Counted from the stretch's first letter, positions 8,620 through 18,715 are shown. The stretch: 42,136 nucleotides of DNA from Candidatus Omnitrophota bacterium (GCA_026387155.1 JAPLMF010000027.1:18317-60452), one strand, 5' to 3'. The notes: generated from the letters alone by a model not told the origin. Translations and numbers: made by a program.

Positions 8620-8694
8620 CCAGAATTTCACATGGGAAATTCTGGATTTTTACTAATCTACAGTTTATCCCGATTTTGCTATGTCAAAATCGGG
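8620..8694 (-). terminator. Two tandem hairpins following the sugar-binding protein gene
   Basis: CCAGAATTTC acat GGGAAATTCTGG (8620-8645) and CCCGATTTTG ctatgt CAAAATCGGG (8669-8694), directly downstream of the stop at 8698 on the minus strand. Confidence 0.6.
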
Positions 8695-8697
8695 GAA

Positions 8698-9933
8698 CTA
8701 CCTCTTGGATGCGGCGCGTTCAAGCTCCCTCTTCACATCCGAGAGCCCTGCTTTTGGGTCAACCCCTTGCAGGACGGACCTCTGTATCACGTTATCTATA
8801 TACCTCGTATAGGCATCCCAATTGGCTATCGCCGGAGGCCCCTTCGAATCTTCGGCCTGGTCGACAAGGACTTTCTTGAATTTAGGATCCATATCGATCA
8901 TGGCCCATGTCTTCTTATTCGGAGGGAAATAAGTGTCCTGTTTGATCAGAGCGGCTTCATATAAAGCCTTCTGCATCTCTGGTGTGGAGAGATACCGAAT
9001 GAAGGCCCATGCCTCTTTCTTATGTTTGGACTGTTCAAATATCCCCATTATCCTGCCGCCGATGAGGGCTGTTCTCTTGCCGGAAGGGCCTTGCGGCAGC
9101 ATAGCTATAGACCATTTACCGGCTATCTCCGGGGCTGAAAGACGTAAATCATCTATCTTCCAGTTGCCGGATATTGCCAGGGGGAAATCCCCGGTCCTCA
9201 TGCCTTGCTCGAGAGGTATCTTCGTCTTCGGTACATTGTACTTCGTATAAAGCTCGGAGAAGAACCTCATCGCTCTCTCCGCTTCCGGGGAATCTATCAT
9301 GACTTTCGAGTAGTCGGGTGAGTAGTAATCCCCGCCGGCTTGCCACAGGAACGGCGAATATCCTATCCAGCTCAAAGACCCCCAATCGAAGATCATTCCT
9401 TTGTTGGATTTATTGAGATCCGCCAGCACCGCTTCGAGTTCTTCCCATGTACGCGGAGGTTCTTTTACGATGTCACTTCTATAGTACAAGATATATTCGG
9501 TCAGATCGAACGGAACACCATACACCTTGCCTTTATATTCTATGGAATTCCACAGGCCGGGAAATATCGTCTCCTTTATAGCTCGGACTTCTTCCGGATA
9601 TGCCGCCGCCAGATCTACCATTGAATCGAGAATGCCGAACTCTGTGCCCCAGGTAAGGCCCATCGTTCCTATGTCCGGCGCAACACCTCCAGCTATCGAG
9701 GTCAAATATTTTGAATGTGCGTCGCCCCAGGAGATGGCCTCGCAATTCACTTTTATTCCGGTCTTTTTTAAAAAATCTTCCGCGAGGGACTTTATCGTTA
9801 TGGCTTGGCCTTCGGAGCCTATCAACCACATCATTATTTCCGGGGTCTTCCCGCTGCCAGCATCATCGGCTTTCTTCCCGCATCCGGATATTAACAGGCA
9901 GCTGACAAGGATCAAAGCTAGAATTTTTTTCAT
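8698..9933 (-). CDS. ABC transporter sugar-binding lipoprotein (family 1 extracellular solute-binding)
   Basis: Lipobox LLISGCGKK; EYRSDIVKEPPRTWEELEAVL, FRYLSTPEMQ. Start placed at the internal Met (MKKILALILVSCLLISGC) rather than the ORF-track start at 9975. Confidence 0.88.
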   Translation of the reverse strand: MKKILALILVSCLLISGCGKKADDAGSGKTPEIMMWLIGSEGQAITIKSLAEDFLKKTGIKVNCEAISWGDAHSKYLTSIAGGVAPDIGTMGLTWGTEFGILDSMVDLAAAYPEEVRAIKETIFPGLWNSIEYKGKVYGVPFDLTEYILYYRSDIVKEPPRTWEELEAVLADLNKSNKGMIFDWGSLSWIGYSPFLWQAGGDYYSPDYSKVMIDSPEAERAMRFFSELYTKYNVPKTKIPLEQGMRTGDFPLAISGNWKIDDLRLSAPEIAGKWSIAMLPQGPSGKRTALIGGRIMGIFEQSKHKKEAWAFIRYLSTPEMQKALYEAALIKQDTYFPPNKKTWAMIDMDPKFKKVLVDQAEDSKGPPAIANWDAYTRYIDNVIQRSVLQGVDPKAGLSDVKRELERAASKR

Positions 9934-9961
9934 TTTTTTCTTTTGGCTTCTGACTTCTGTC

Positions 9962-11218
9962 CTATATTCTAGCAAACACCTGTTGCATCACAAGCGATGC
10001 AGCACCGCAGGCTATCGAATCCTCTTCCAGGCTGGTGGGAACTATCCTGACTATCTTAAGGCTCTCCTCATAAGCCCATTTCTTCGCCCCGCCGCGTACA
10101 GCGGCCATGAATACGTCCCCGAACTTCTCTATCCCGCGTCCTATGACTACGGCATCCGGATTAAAGAGATTTATGAGGACCGCTACCTTCGCGCCGAGAT
10201 AATCTCCGGCTTCGTTGAGTATATTACCGGCCACCTTATCGTCCGTGGCAGCCGCTTCCACGATCATCTTTACCGTTATCTTATCGGGATTGCCTCCTGC
10301 CAGGTCGAGTATCCTGGAAGAAACCTTATCGTCCCTGAAATAGTGCTTCGCGCGCTGCACTATACCTAAGTCTATGCCCCTTGACCGGAAACCGCAGCCG
10401 TAGTCATATTTGGCCCAACAGTTATCATCTTTATAATCCGGTGAAGGAGGGTTTATGTTAAGCTCGCCGGCGCTTTTTGAGGCGCCATAATAGATCTCGC
10501 CGTTCAGTATGAGGCCGCAGGAAGAATCTGAACACATATAAATTATATTCTCGGCTTCCGTATTCAATCCAAGCCCCATCCACTTTTCACCGAGCGCTCC
10601 GGCTGTGGCATCATGCTCGACCAGCGTAGGCGCGTCAAGATCTTTTTCCAGCAGGGACTGCAGATTTGTATAGTTGAAGAGTCCTCCTTTTTCCACCGCG
10701 TATCTCACGACACCTTTATAACGGTCGAGCACTCCCCAACTGCCTATGCCTATCCCCCTAAGCCTCTCTTTGTCTATCCCGGACTTATCAAAAGCGTCGC
10801 GGGCGATCCTCCGTATCTTCTCAGTAAACTTATCCTGCGACTCTTCCTCTTTCTTGATCTTGGCTTTGGCGACTATCTTGCCGGCCGCGTCAACTACGAC
10901 GGCTATGGCGCAGGAATCTTCCATTATGTGGGGGCTACCAAGATCTATCCCTATGGCATAACCGTACTTGGCATTCAGATCCAAAAGTTCGGGCCTGCGC
11001 CCTCCGGTGGATACGTCGTATCCGCGCTCGAGAACGAGGCCTTTTGCGATGTAGTCGTCTATGTAGTTGGATATCGTTACTATATTCAGATGAGTTATCT
11101 TCGATATTTCGGCCCGCGATATCTGACGGGTCCTTCTTATTATATCGAGTATGGCTAGATTGCGTCGCTCCTTTTCGGTAAAGCGGTCGTTTCTTAGAAC
11201 CCTTCCCCTTATGGCCAT
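9962..11218 (-). CDS. ROK family transcriptional regulator
   Basis: N-terminal HTH (ISRAEISKITHLNIVTISNYIDDYIAKGLV) plus ROK kinase-like domain (GIDLGSPH, VEHDATAGALGEKWMG). Confidence 0.88.
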   Translation of the reverse strand: MAIRGRVLRNDRFTEKERRNLAILDIIRRTRQISRAEISKITHLNIVTISNYIDDYIAKGLVLERGYDVSTGGRRPELLDLNAKYGYAIGIDLGSPHIMEDSCAIAVVVDAAGKIVAKAKIKKEEESQDKFTEKIRRIARDAFDKSGIDKERLRGIGIGSWGVLDRYKGVVRYAVEKGGLFNYTNLQSLLEKDLDAPTLVEHDATAGALGEKWMGLGLNTEAENIIYMCSDSSCGLILNGEIYYGASKSAGELNINPPSPDYKDDNCWAKYDYGCGFRSRGIDLGIVQRAKHYFRDDKVSSRILDLAGGNPDKITVKMIVEAAATDDKVAGNILNEAGDYLGAKVAVLINLFNPDAVVIGRGIEKFGDVFMAAVRGGAKKWAYEESLKIVRIVPTSLEEDSIACGAASLVMQQVFARI

Positions 11219-11257
11219 ACTTCCTCCATCCGGTTGGTCTTAGGCTGTTACCATACG

Positions 11258-12397
11258 CTACCAGCTAGATTCTATATATATCACTCCGAAGGTCTTCCAA
11301 CCCTTAAACCCGCCCCTCATGAGCGCCCAATTCGAGACATATCTTATCCACGCAAACGTCAGGAATTTGCTGGATGGCTTCAATTTCGCTACCGGCTTAA
11401 AGTATCTGTACAGGAATACCAAAAACAGCGCCGCCCATATTGGCAGCCACATAGTGGCTACTCCGGTAACCAGCGTCTGGATCATGTTTATCACTAAAGC
11501 AAGCCCGAACGCATGCATAAAATGATAGTCGCCTATATAGATGATGCCGGGGGCGAAAAATGGTATCACCGCTGTAATGTAGTTAGGCGTATACTGCAAT
11601 TGTATCTCCAGAACATTCTTAGCGTGTTTCTTTACGGCAAGCGGGTGGCCGAAACCGTAACCGAAGAGCTGCTTGCAATAAGCTGCCAGTGTCACCCTGT
11701 GCATATGATCAACTATAGCCGAAGGCTTGTAATAGAGCTTGAAGCCTTTTTTCAATATCCGCAGGCTAAAATCGACGTCCTCGCTCGTTATCTCGTGCCA
11801 GAATTCCCTTCCTATCGCATCGGCGGCTACCTTGGATACGGCCGCGTTTGCCGTAGCAAAGAACGGGCTGTGCATATTGCCGTTCAATTCATGAGGAAGA
11901 TCCTTGATTATGCCGGGATAGTAACCCTCTTTGGTCATCAAACATCTTCCCGACACGGTAAGGAACTTCGTCTCTTCGCAATAAGCCTCTACGTCGTTAT
12001 TCGGATCGGTCCTTAAAGTATGGATCTCGCCTCCGACCATACCTATCTTAGGATCGGCAAAGAACGGCTCAAGTATTTTTTTCACCCAATCGACGCGCGG
12101 AGCGCAGTCACCGTCCGTAAATAATATATAGTCGCCTTTTGCCATTTTAAGGGCCGCATTTCTGGCTTCACCGGGTGACTTTGAATTCGGCACTATGACT
12201 ATCTTTATAAGATCGTACTTCTTCTGCCACTCCCGTATTATTTCGACGGTCTTATCGGTGGAACCGCCGTCGCCGAATACTATTTCCATCCTATCCTTGG
12301 GATAATCCACCTCGAGCAGGTATTTTAAGTTTGTGTCTATCGTCCTCTCTACGTTGCGTATAGGATTTATGATCGATATAAATGGTAACTGCTGCAT
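11258..12397 (-). CDS. Family 2 glycosyltransferase with C-terminal membrane segments
   Basis: PFISIINPIRNVERTIDTNLKYLL, VFGDGGSTDKT, LFTDGDCAPRVDWV, EDVDFSLRILKKGFKL, then hydrophobic helices. Confidence 0.88.
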   Translation of the reverse strand: MQQLPFISIINPIRNVERTIDTNLKYLLEVDYPKDRMEIVFGDGGSTDKTVEIIREWQKKYDLIKIVIVPNSKSPGEARNAALKMAKGDYILFTDGDCAPRVDWVKKILEPFFADPKIGMVGGEIHTLRTDPNNDVEAYCEETKFLTVSGRCLMTKEGYYPGIIKDLPHELNGNMHSPFFATANAAVSKVAADAIGREFWHEITSEDVDFSLRILKKGFKLYYKPSAIVDHMHRVTLAAYCKQLFGYGFGHPLAVKKHAKNVLEIQLQYTPNYITAVIPFFAPGIIYIGDYHFMHAFGLALVINMIQTLVTGVATMWLPIWAALFLVFLYRYFKPVAKLKPSSKFLTFAWIRYVSNWALMRGGFKGWKTFGVIYIESSW

Positions 12398-12422
12398 TTC
12401 CTCTAACCGCTCCTTTCTAAAT

Positions 12423-14777
12423 TTAGCCTAACTCCACTTCCACTTTATGAACTTTGCCGTCATTGAATACCGGCGTCACATTACCCTCTATCTTCATTCC
12501 GTCGACTTTAAGGTGCTTAACCCCTTTATTTATACCCTTGGGGTTTCTCACGTGGATATCATAGGTAGCGTTCCTAAAGACCCTTTTCACTTCAAACGAC
12601 TTCCACCTCTTCGGGATACAAGGGTCAATCACCAGGCCATTATAATCCGGCTTGATCCCCAGGATGTATTCCGATATGGCAACGAAGTTCCACGCCGCCG
12701 TCCCTGTAAGCCATGAATTCCTCGCGCGGCCGAAGTTCTGATTGGACTTTCCTGTTATGAACTGCGAATATATATAACATTCCGTGAGGTGGATATCGGC
12801 CATCTTATTCTTTGTAGTCGGAAGTATCGTCTTATAGTACTTATACGCTATATCTCCGCGGCCCAGGATCGTCTCGGCTATCATCGCCCAGGGATTCGAA
12901 TGGCAGAATATACCACCATTCTCTTTCAAGCCCGGCGCAAATGTCGTCACTGCTCCGAGTTTCTCGTCGTACTCGGTATACGGCGGATTTATCAGCATTA
13001 TCCCATACTCGGTATCGAGTAGCCTCTTGACGCTGTCCATACAGGTGAGGCCGCGTACGCCTTCCGCTATCCCGCTCATAACCGCCCATGATTGCGGAAG
13101 AAGGTCTATATTACCGCCTTCTTTGCATTTTGCCGATCCCACCGGTTGTCCGTATTTATCTATTCCGCGTATATACCATTTCCCGTCCCAAGCCTTTTTG
13201 TTGAAATTATCTTTTATACCGAAGGCAACCTTGCTGTACTTCTCATAATCTTCGACGCGATCGAGGAGATTTGCTATCGTAAGAAATTCCTGTATCTCGA
13301 GATACAAAAGCTCGGGGACCCATGTAGTCTCGGCGATCTCGTTGCCGACACCCAAATTAAGGCAATCGTTCCAATCGGCAAAACGCATCTTTACGAAACC
13401 CTCTTTACCCTTCTCGCTCAATACAAAATCTATGGCCTTCTTAAGGTGCTCATAAATAGAGGCGGACTCACCGTCTATGAATTTCACCCTCTCATCTAGG
13501 AAGGCGATATCTCCTGTCTCTTTCATATAAACAGCGGTCGACATTATAAGCCATAGCGGGTCATCAGAATATCCGCCCTTCTCGCCTGTCTTAGTAAGCG
13601 GGAAGAACTTATGGTACGAAGAACCATTCTTGAACTGATTTGACGCAAGCTCCATGATGCGCGCCTTTACCCTTTGGGGTATGGCGTGCACAACGCCGAT
13701 AGTATCCTGATTTGAATCCCTAAAACCCATCCCCCGGCCTATACCGGCCTCGTAATATGACGCGGAACGCGACCAGTTAAATGTAGTGCGGCACTGGTAC
13801 TGATTCCAGATGTTTACCATGGAGTTAACTTCGGGGTCCGGTGTCTTGGCATGGTAGTGGTCGAGATACTTGGCCCAGTAGGCCTTAAGCTCATCAAGTT
13901 TCTTATAAACGTCCGTCTCTTTTAAATATCTCGAGTAAGTCTTTTTTGCCTCTTCCTTCGTCTCGGCAACGCCGAGGGAAAATATTATATCTTTCGTCTC
14001 GCCTTTCTCTAGCGATACGTTTAAAGATACGCTCGCTATCGGGTTACCTCCCGAAGCTGTAGAATTAAAGGACTTGCCATTTTCAACCGCCACCGGATCC
14101 GATTCAGAGCGGTACCTGCCTATAAAATCCTCCCTATCGCAATCATATCCCGATATCTTCTTATTACATCCGAAATACGAAAGTCCGAGTTTGCCAAATT
14201 TAGGCGCGTAACCGGTCTGGTGAAATATGACGTTGCCCTCATTAACAGCGCTTGCTATATTAAGCGTATACTGGAAATCGGTCATGTCCATTTCGGCATG
14301 CCAGAGACAGAATTCTAAATACGTAAATATCTTGATCTTGCGCGTTTTTCCGGAATTATTGATTACCTTAAGCGCCCAGAACTCCATATTTTCCCCGAGC
14401 GGAACAAAATAGTCCGTCTCGGTAGATATGCCGGCGTATTTTGATTTGATCGTCGTATATCCCATGCCGTGGCGGCACTCGTATTTATACCCTTTATCCT
14501 TGCGAACCGGCTGCCCGGTAGCCGACCAATAGTCACCTGAAACCTCGTCGCGGAGATATATGTATCTCCCTGGACGATCGACGGGAATGTTATTATATCG
14601 AAACCTGGTTATTCTCCTGTCCTTGGGATCCTTATGAAAGCTGTATCCGCCCGCCGTATTCGACATTAGCGCGCAATATTCGTCGCATCCGAGATAATTT
14701 ATCCATGGGGTGGGCGTATCGGGCCGCGTTATTACGAATTCCCTATTCTTATCGTCAAAATATCCGTACTTCATCAT
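12423..14777 (-). CDS. GH94-like phosphorylase (cellobiose/oligosaccharide phosphorylase)
   Basis: MKYGYFDDKNREFVITRPDTPTPWINYLG, NTAGGYSFHKDPKDRRITRFRYNN, MRFADWNDCLNLG catalytic-Asp region. Confidence 0.88.
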   Translation of the reverse strand: MMKYGYFDDKNREFVITRPDTPTPWINYLGCDEYCALMSNTAGGYSFHKDPKDRRITRFRYNNIPVDRPGRYIYLRDEVSGDYWSATGQPVRKDKGYKYECRHGMGYTTIKSKYAGISTETDYFVPLGENMEFWALKVINNSGKTRKIKIFTYLEFCLWHAEMDMTDFQYTLNIASAVNEGNVIFHQTGYAPKFGKLGLSYFGCNKKISGYDCDREDFIGRYRSESDPVAVENGKSFNSTASGGNPIASVSLNVSLEKGETKDIIFSLGVAETKEEAKKTYSRYLKETDVYKKLDELKAYWAKYLDHYHAKTPDPEVNSMVNIWNQYQCRTTFNWSRSASYYEAGIGRGMGFRDSNQDTIGVVHAIPQRVKARIMELASNQFKNGSSYHKFFPLTKTGEKGGYSDDPLWLIMSTAVYMKETGDIAFLDERVKFIDGESASIYEHLKKAIDFVLSEKGKEGFVKMRFADWNDCLNLGVGNEIAETTWVPELLYLEIQEFLTIANLLDRVEDYEKYSKVAFGIKDNFNKKAWDGKWYIRGIDKYGQPVGSAKCKEGGNIDLLPQSWAVMSGIAEGVRGLTCMDSVKRLLDTEYGIMLINPPYTEYDEKLGAVTTFAPGLKENGGIFCHSNPWAMIAETILGRGDIAYKYYKTILPTTKNKMADIHLTECYIYSQFITGKSNQNFGRARNSWLTGTAAWNFVAISEYILGIKPDYNGLVIDPCIPKRWKSFEVKRVFRNATYDIHVRNPKGINKGVKHLKVDGMKIEGNVTPVFNDGKVHKVEVELG

Positions 14778-14791
14778 ATTTCGAAGTTCCT

Positions 14792-15385
14792 CTAATCTGA
14801 AAGCTTCACGTTATCTATATAGATCGGCCCGCGGTACTGGATCTTCCCGTTAGATTCAACACGTACGCCCATCTTCTTTACATCCGCTCTGAAACCGTCA
14901 TCTATGAAGCGCCTCCACGCCATGCTCTCCGGCGTAAGGTCAGCCTTTATAACGGTCCATTCACCCGGCGTGAGCGGTATAGATCTGTTCATCTCCGTCC
15001 ATTTCCAGCCTTCACCCACGGTAAGTATGATCTTGCCCCTCAGGCCTCTTGGCGCGTTATTCGGCAAAAATACGTCAGCCGATACAAAACTAAACGGGCT
15101 CCAATCGGTCACGTCGACTACGCGCTCTACATACGCGGCCTGCCAACCAGGGAGCCCAGAAAAGTCGACATCAAGTTCAAGCGCATACTTGCCTTCGCTT
15201 GCATTAAATTCGGAAACGCTTAAAGATCTGGCGACATGGTCTTTTTTGGTCGTTGCCCAGTCGGGTATATCCCAGCCCTGAGGGTCCTTCTCAAACGTAT
15301 ATAAAGTTACCTCTCTTGCATAGGATGGCCCGGCGACAAACGCAGCCGTTAATAAAATCATAAAAAATATGTTTAAGATTCGCAT
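14792..15385 (-). CDS. Secreted CBM-like (jelly-roll) protein, paralogue of 16587-17177
   Basis: Signal peptide; YTFEKDPQGWDIPDWA...GPIYIDNVKLSD. Near-colinear with the second copy. Confidence 0.6.
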   Translation of the reverse strand: MRILNIFFMILLTAAFVAGPSYAREVTLYTFEKDPQGWDIPDWATTKKDHVARSLSVSEFNASEGKYALELDVDFSGLPGWQAAYVERVVDVTDWSPFSFVSADVFLPNNAPRGLRGKIILTVGEGWKWTEMNRSIPLTPGEWTVIKADLTPESMAWRRFIDDGFRADVKKMGVRVESNGKIQYRGPIYIDNVKLSD

Positions 15386-15400
15386 AAAAAAATAAGGCGC

Positions 15401-16477
15401 TTATTTATAGAGACTTCTCTTCGGCGTCGGCTTCTTATACCACTCCCTTACGAGGTTCTGTGCGGGTTTATTCTGCGGTGTAAAACTCTTATTTCCCTTG
15501 CCACCCAGATTCTTATTAGTCCCCCACTTCCACCAGTACGCCCCGTAGAACCACTCCTTGGACCAAAATAGTTCGAAGACGGCGCGATAGCAATCTTCCT
15601 GCAGCTTCATGTTAAGCGGCTTACCAACTGCCTCTTCCCACGGCCTCTTAGTGATATCCTCGGCGGAGCAATACCCGATCTCGGGGAATATTATCGGTTT
15701 ATCCACCTTCTTCTGGAACTCTTCCATATCCTTTATCCAGGGGCCCCACCCGGCTTTTATCTCCTCATAAGTAGGTATCTTTTTATCTGATAGCGGGAAA
15801 TACGCATCTATGCCGACATAATCCATTTTGTCCCAGAACTTGACATATTGATATTCGTCATGCCAGTTCGCGGCATATGTGAGAGGCCCCTTGTATGCTT
15901 CTTTTATAGGGGGTATTACGATCGTCTTCCATTTATCCTCTTTGATAGTAGACACAGAAGTGAGCTCCGTCCCAATGCAGAACATATCGCATTTCGTCTC
16001 CTCGGCGATCTTTGCGTAATGGACTATGAAATCCCTGTAGTTCTTGAACCACGCATCCCACTCCGGATTAGTGGAACACGCTATCTCCCCGCGGAACTCT
16101 CCCTCGGATGTATCGCTGATATCGAGATGGGGTTTTAGCATTACCTTCATACCAAGTGAATGGGCTTCGTTTATTATGCTGATGACGCTTGAGTCACTTG
16201 GAGTACTTTCGGCGGGATACATCCTATTAGTGGAGCATTTCTCCTGATACCAGGTGGGTGTTACAGCTACCCAGGTTGTGCCGATATCTTTAACGACCCT
16301 TATCGATTCATGCGAACCATTGGAAGAAAATGCATCTTTCGACCATGTAACATAACACATGCCCTTCTGGAACTCAAAAGCAGGTCTAGGGGCAAAGAGC
16401 CCGGACCGTGAAAGGGCCATATATCCGAATACTGCAGCCGCTATCAAGAGTAATATGAGTGCTGATCTTTTTTTCAT
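15401..16477 (-). CDS. GH113-like beta-mannanase (membrane-anchored or exported)
   Basis: FQKGMCYVTW, HSLGMKVMLKPHLD, FCIGTELTSV, IFPEIGYCS; N-terminal hydrophobic segment. Confidence 0.75.
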   Translation of the reverse strand: MKKRSALILLLIAAAVFGYMALSRSGLFAPRPAFEFQKGMCYVTWSKDAFSSNGSHESIRVVKDIGTTWVAVTPTWYQEKCSTNRMYPAESTPSDSSVISIINEAHSLGMKVMLKPHLDISDTSEGEFRGEIACSTNPEWDAWFKNYRDFIVHYAKIAEETKCDMFCIGTELTSVSTIKEDKWKTIVIPPIKEAYKGPLTYAANWHDEYQYVKFWDKMDYVGIDAYFPLSDKKIPTYEEIKAGWGPWIKDMEEFQKKVDKPIIFPEIGYCSAEDITKRPWEEAVGKPLNMKLQEDCYRAVFELFWSKEWFYGAYWWKWGTNKNLGGKGNKSFTPQNKPAQNLVREWYKKPTPKRSLYK

Positions 16478-16531
16478 GATATTTCCGGTTATTATACAAT
16501 AATGGTTCTAAAAACACAACCCTTTATATAA

Positions 16532-16569
16532 TTTCATCCCGAGATGGAATTTTCCATCCCGGGATGAAA
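16532..16569. terminator. Near-perfect 38-bp hairpin between CBM-like and GH113 genes
   Basis: TTTCATCCCG a GATGGAA tt TTCCATC c CGGGATGAAA, immediately downstream of the 16587 stop on the minus strand. Confidence 0.65.
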
Positions 16570-16586
16570 AACATGAAAAACGCTCT

Positions 16587-17177
16587 TTACTTCGTCAACC
16601 TCAGGTTGTCAATATATATCGGACCGGTATATTCCGGTTTCTTGTTCGACTCGACCCTGACAGCCAGCTTGCGCACGTCTTTGCGGAAGTTATCGTCTAC
16701 GATCGTCTTCTTCCAATCCTCGCTGCCCGGGATCAGACTTGCCGATATCGTAACCCATTCGCCCGGAACCAACTGTGTCGATCTTGCCATCTCGGTGAAC
16801 TTCCAGTTCTCGCCCACCGTGAAGACCATCTTGCCTTTAAGCCCGATCGGGGCCGTCTTCGGTATATATATGTCTACCGATACCGCCTTATAAGGAGTCC
16901 AATCGAAATACTCAAAATCCTCTACAAGAGCGGCGGTCCACACTTTACCGGGAAATGCGCAGTCTACTTTAAGCGACTGGATTCCCTCACTGGCAAAGTC
17001 CTTCGATACTTCAATGTTCTTTGCCACATGGTCTTCCTGCTCCATAGCCCACTCCGGCACCTCGAAGCCCTGAGTGTCTTTCTCGAAACCGAACAGCACC
17101 TTATCTTCGGCGCGCGCGGATATCTGGAAGAGACAGGCTACGATCACCGCCATACCTAACACCACTATCTTCTTCAT
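16587..17177 (-). CDS. Secreted CBM-like (jelly-roll) protein, paralogue of 14792-15385
   Basis: Signal peptide; FGFEKDTQGFEVPEWA...GPIYIDNLRLTK. Confidence 0.6.
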   Translation of the reverse strand: MKKIVVLGMAVIVACLFQISARAEDKVLFGFEKDTQGFEVPEWAMEQEDHVAKNIEVSKDFASEGIQSLKVDCAFPGKVWTAALVEDFEYFDWTPYKAVSVDIYIPKTAPIGLKGKMVFTVGENWKFTEMARSTQLVPGEWVTISASLIPGSEDWKKTIVDDNFRKDVRKLAVRVESNKKPEYTGPIYIDNLRLTK

Positions 17178-17209
17178 ACGACACCTCCTTTTATTTTACC
17201 CACACTATT

Positions 17210-17253
17210 AGTATACATTTTTGACTGTTAAATTTCTGTTAAAATAACATTAA
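17210..17253 (-). promoter_or_regulatory. Three 11-bp-phased repeats next to a -10 box (OmpR/PhoB-type operator candidate)
   Basis: Minus strand TTAATGTTATT TTAACAGAAAT TTAACAGTCAA then TATACT. Plus-strand repeat starts at 17225, 17236 and 17247; -10 at 17210-17215. Confidence 0.55.
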
Positions 17254-17263
17254 ATATTTCTAA

Positions 17264-18715
17264 TCAAGGGCGGACTAAAGGAAGCGATACGATGAAGGTG
17301 GTGCCTTCACCCGGATGGCTTTGGACCGATATGCCGCCGCCGTGAGATTCTGCGACTGCCTTAGCTATACTAAGCCCCAGCCCAAACCCGGAACTTGAAC
17401 GGGATTTATCCACACGGTAAAACCTGTCGAATATATGGCCTATCTCATCCTCGGGTATGCCCGGGCCGGTATCCTTTATACTTATATTGGCTGAAGCGTT
17501 CCTCTTTACGGCAGATACCTCTATCCTGCCTTTTTCCGGCGTATATTTGAACGCATTCTCTATTATATTAAGGAAGAGGATCTTTAGCTGATTGGGATCC
17601 CCATATATCCACAACCCTTCGAGCCCTGAGAATGAAAGCATTATCTCTTTTAGTTCCGCCAACCCTCTTACATTATTTGTTATACCTTTCAGAAGCACAG
17701 TAATATCCAGTTTTTCGCTCTTCTGCGATATCTCCTTTGAATCGAACTTGGCCAGTATCAGAAGATTCTCTGCCAGACTTATTATCCTGTCGGTCTCCTC
17801 GAGCGCGCTCTTTAACGTCTCCTGATACTCAACGTTTGACCGCGTTTTTTTAAGTATAACCTCAAACTCCCCCTTCAGTATGGTGAGGGGCGTCTTCAGT
17901 TCATGGGAAAGGTCCGCGAATAACCTGCGCTGGGTATTAAAGGCCGACTCAAGCCTTCCCAGCATGTCGTTGAACGTTTCGGCCAGCTTCTGGATCTCGT
18001 CTTTTGTATTCGGGATCTTCAGCTTTATCATCATATTCTCGGCGCGGATCTGATGTATCGTCTCTATCATATTATCAACGGGATGAAGCGTGACTTTGGC
18101 GAGGAACGCCCCCATAACACCTGTGGTCAGGACGGTTATAGGGAAGAGCAGAAAGAGTCCCACTTTTAAGTTGTTCAAGGCTATCTTTATCGATCCAAGA
18201 GGACTTGCTACTTGTACTATGTAAGCAACCTTCTCATTCTCGAACACGGGCGCCGTATATATCCTAAAATCGGCCATGGTATCGAAACGCTGTTTCCCTT
18301 GAAGAACCGGGATAAATTCGCCGCGGGGTATCTCGCCTAAACCTGCTATATTCTTTGAGGAGGCGATGGCCTTGCCGTCTGTATCAAAGACCTGTACCAT
18401 GATGTCCAAAAGTTTCGGATCGGTCGACTCCTCCTTCACCCATCTCTGCGCTATCCTCGAGAAGTTGGCGTTCCTGCGTTTGCGCAATATCTCCGACGCG
18501 TCGGCGCCGTCCATAGCTTCGAGGTTCGCTGCCTGCCAGTAAGTATCTATCGCCTGGGCGATACCACCGGCCTTGGATTTAAGGAGAGTATCCATGTTGC
18601 TATTCAAGCTCACATTGACGTTATGGTAGAGGATGAGGCTGAAAGATGTAAGCGTCAGGGCCAGGATCGCCATATAGAGGATCGTTATCTTAAACCTTAT
18701 CGATTTTAAAAACAT
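17264..18715 (-). CDS. Sensor histidine kinase (HAMP, HisKA, HATPase)
   Basis: FADLSHELKTPLTILKGEFE (H box), IIENAFKYTPEKG, DTGPGIPEDEIGHIFDRFYRVDKSRSSSGFGLGLSIAKAVAESHGG. Confidence 0.95.
   Translation of the reverse strand: MFLKSIRFKITILYMAILALTLTSFSLILYHNVNVSLNSNMDTLLKSKAGGIAQAIDTYWQAANLEAMDGADASEILRKRRNANFSRIAQRWVKEESTDPKLLDIMVQVFDTDGKAIASSKNIAGLGEIPRGEFIPVLQGKQRFDTMADFRIYTAPVFENEKVAYIVQVASPLGSIKIALNNLKVGLFLLFPITVLTTGVMGAFLAKVTLHPVDNMIETIHQIRAENMMIKLKIPNTKDEIQKLAETFNDMLGRLESAFNTQRRLFADLSHELKTPLTILKGEFEVILKKTRSNVEYQETLKSALEETDRIISLAENLLILAKFDSKEISQKSEKLDITVLLKGITNNVRGLAELKEIMLSFSGLEGLWIYGDPNQLKILFLNIIENAFKYTPEKGRIEVSAVKRNASANISIKDTGPGIPEDEIGHIFDRFYRVDKSRSSSGFGLGLSIAKAVAESHGGGISVQSHPGEGTTFIVSLPLVRP

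Noticed and set aside
9149-9829. Minus-strand ORFs (78 aa and 98 aa) inside the sugar-binding protein gene
   Set aside because: Alternate-frame ORFs within a confident CDS.
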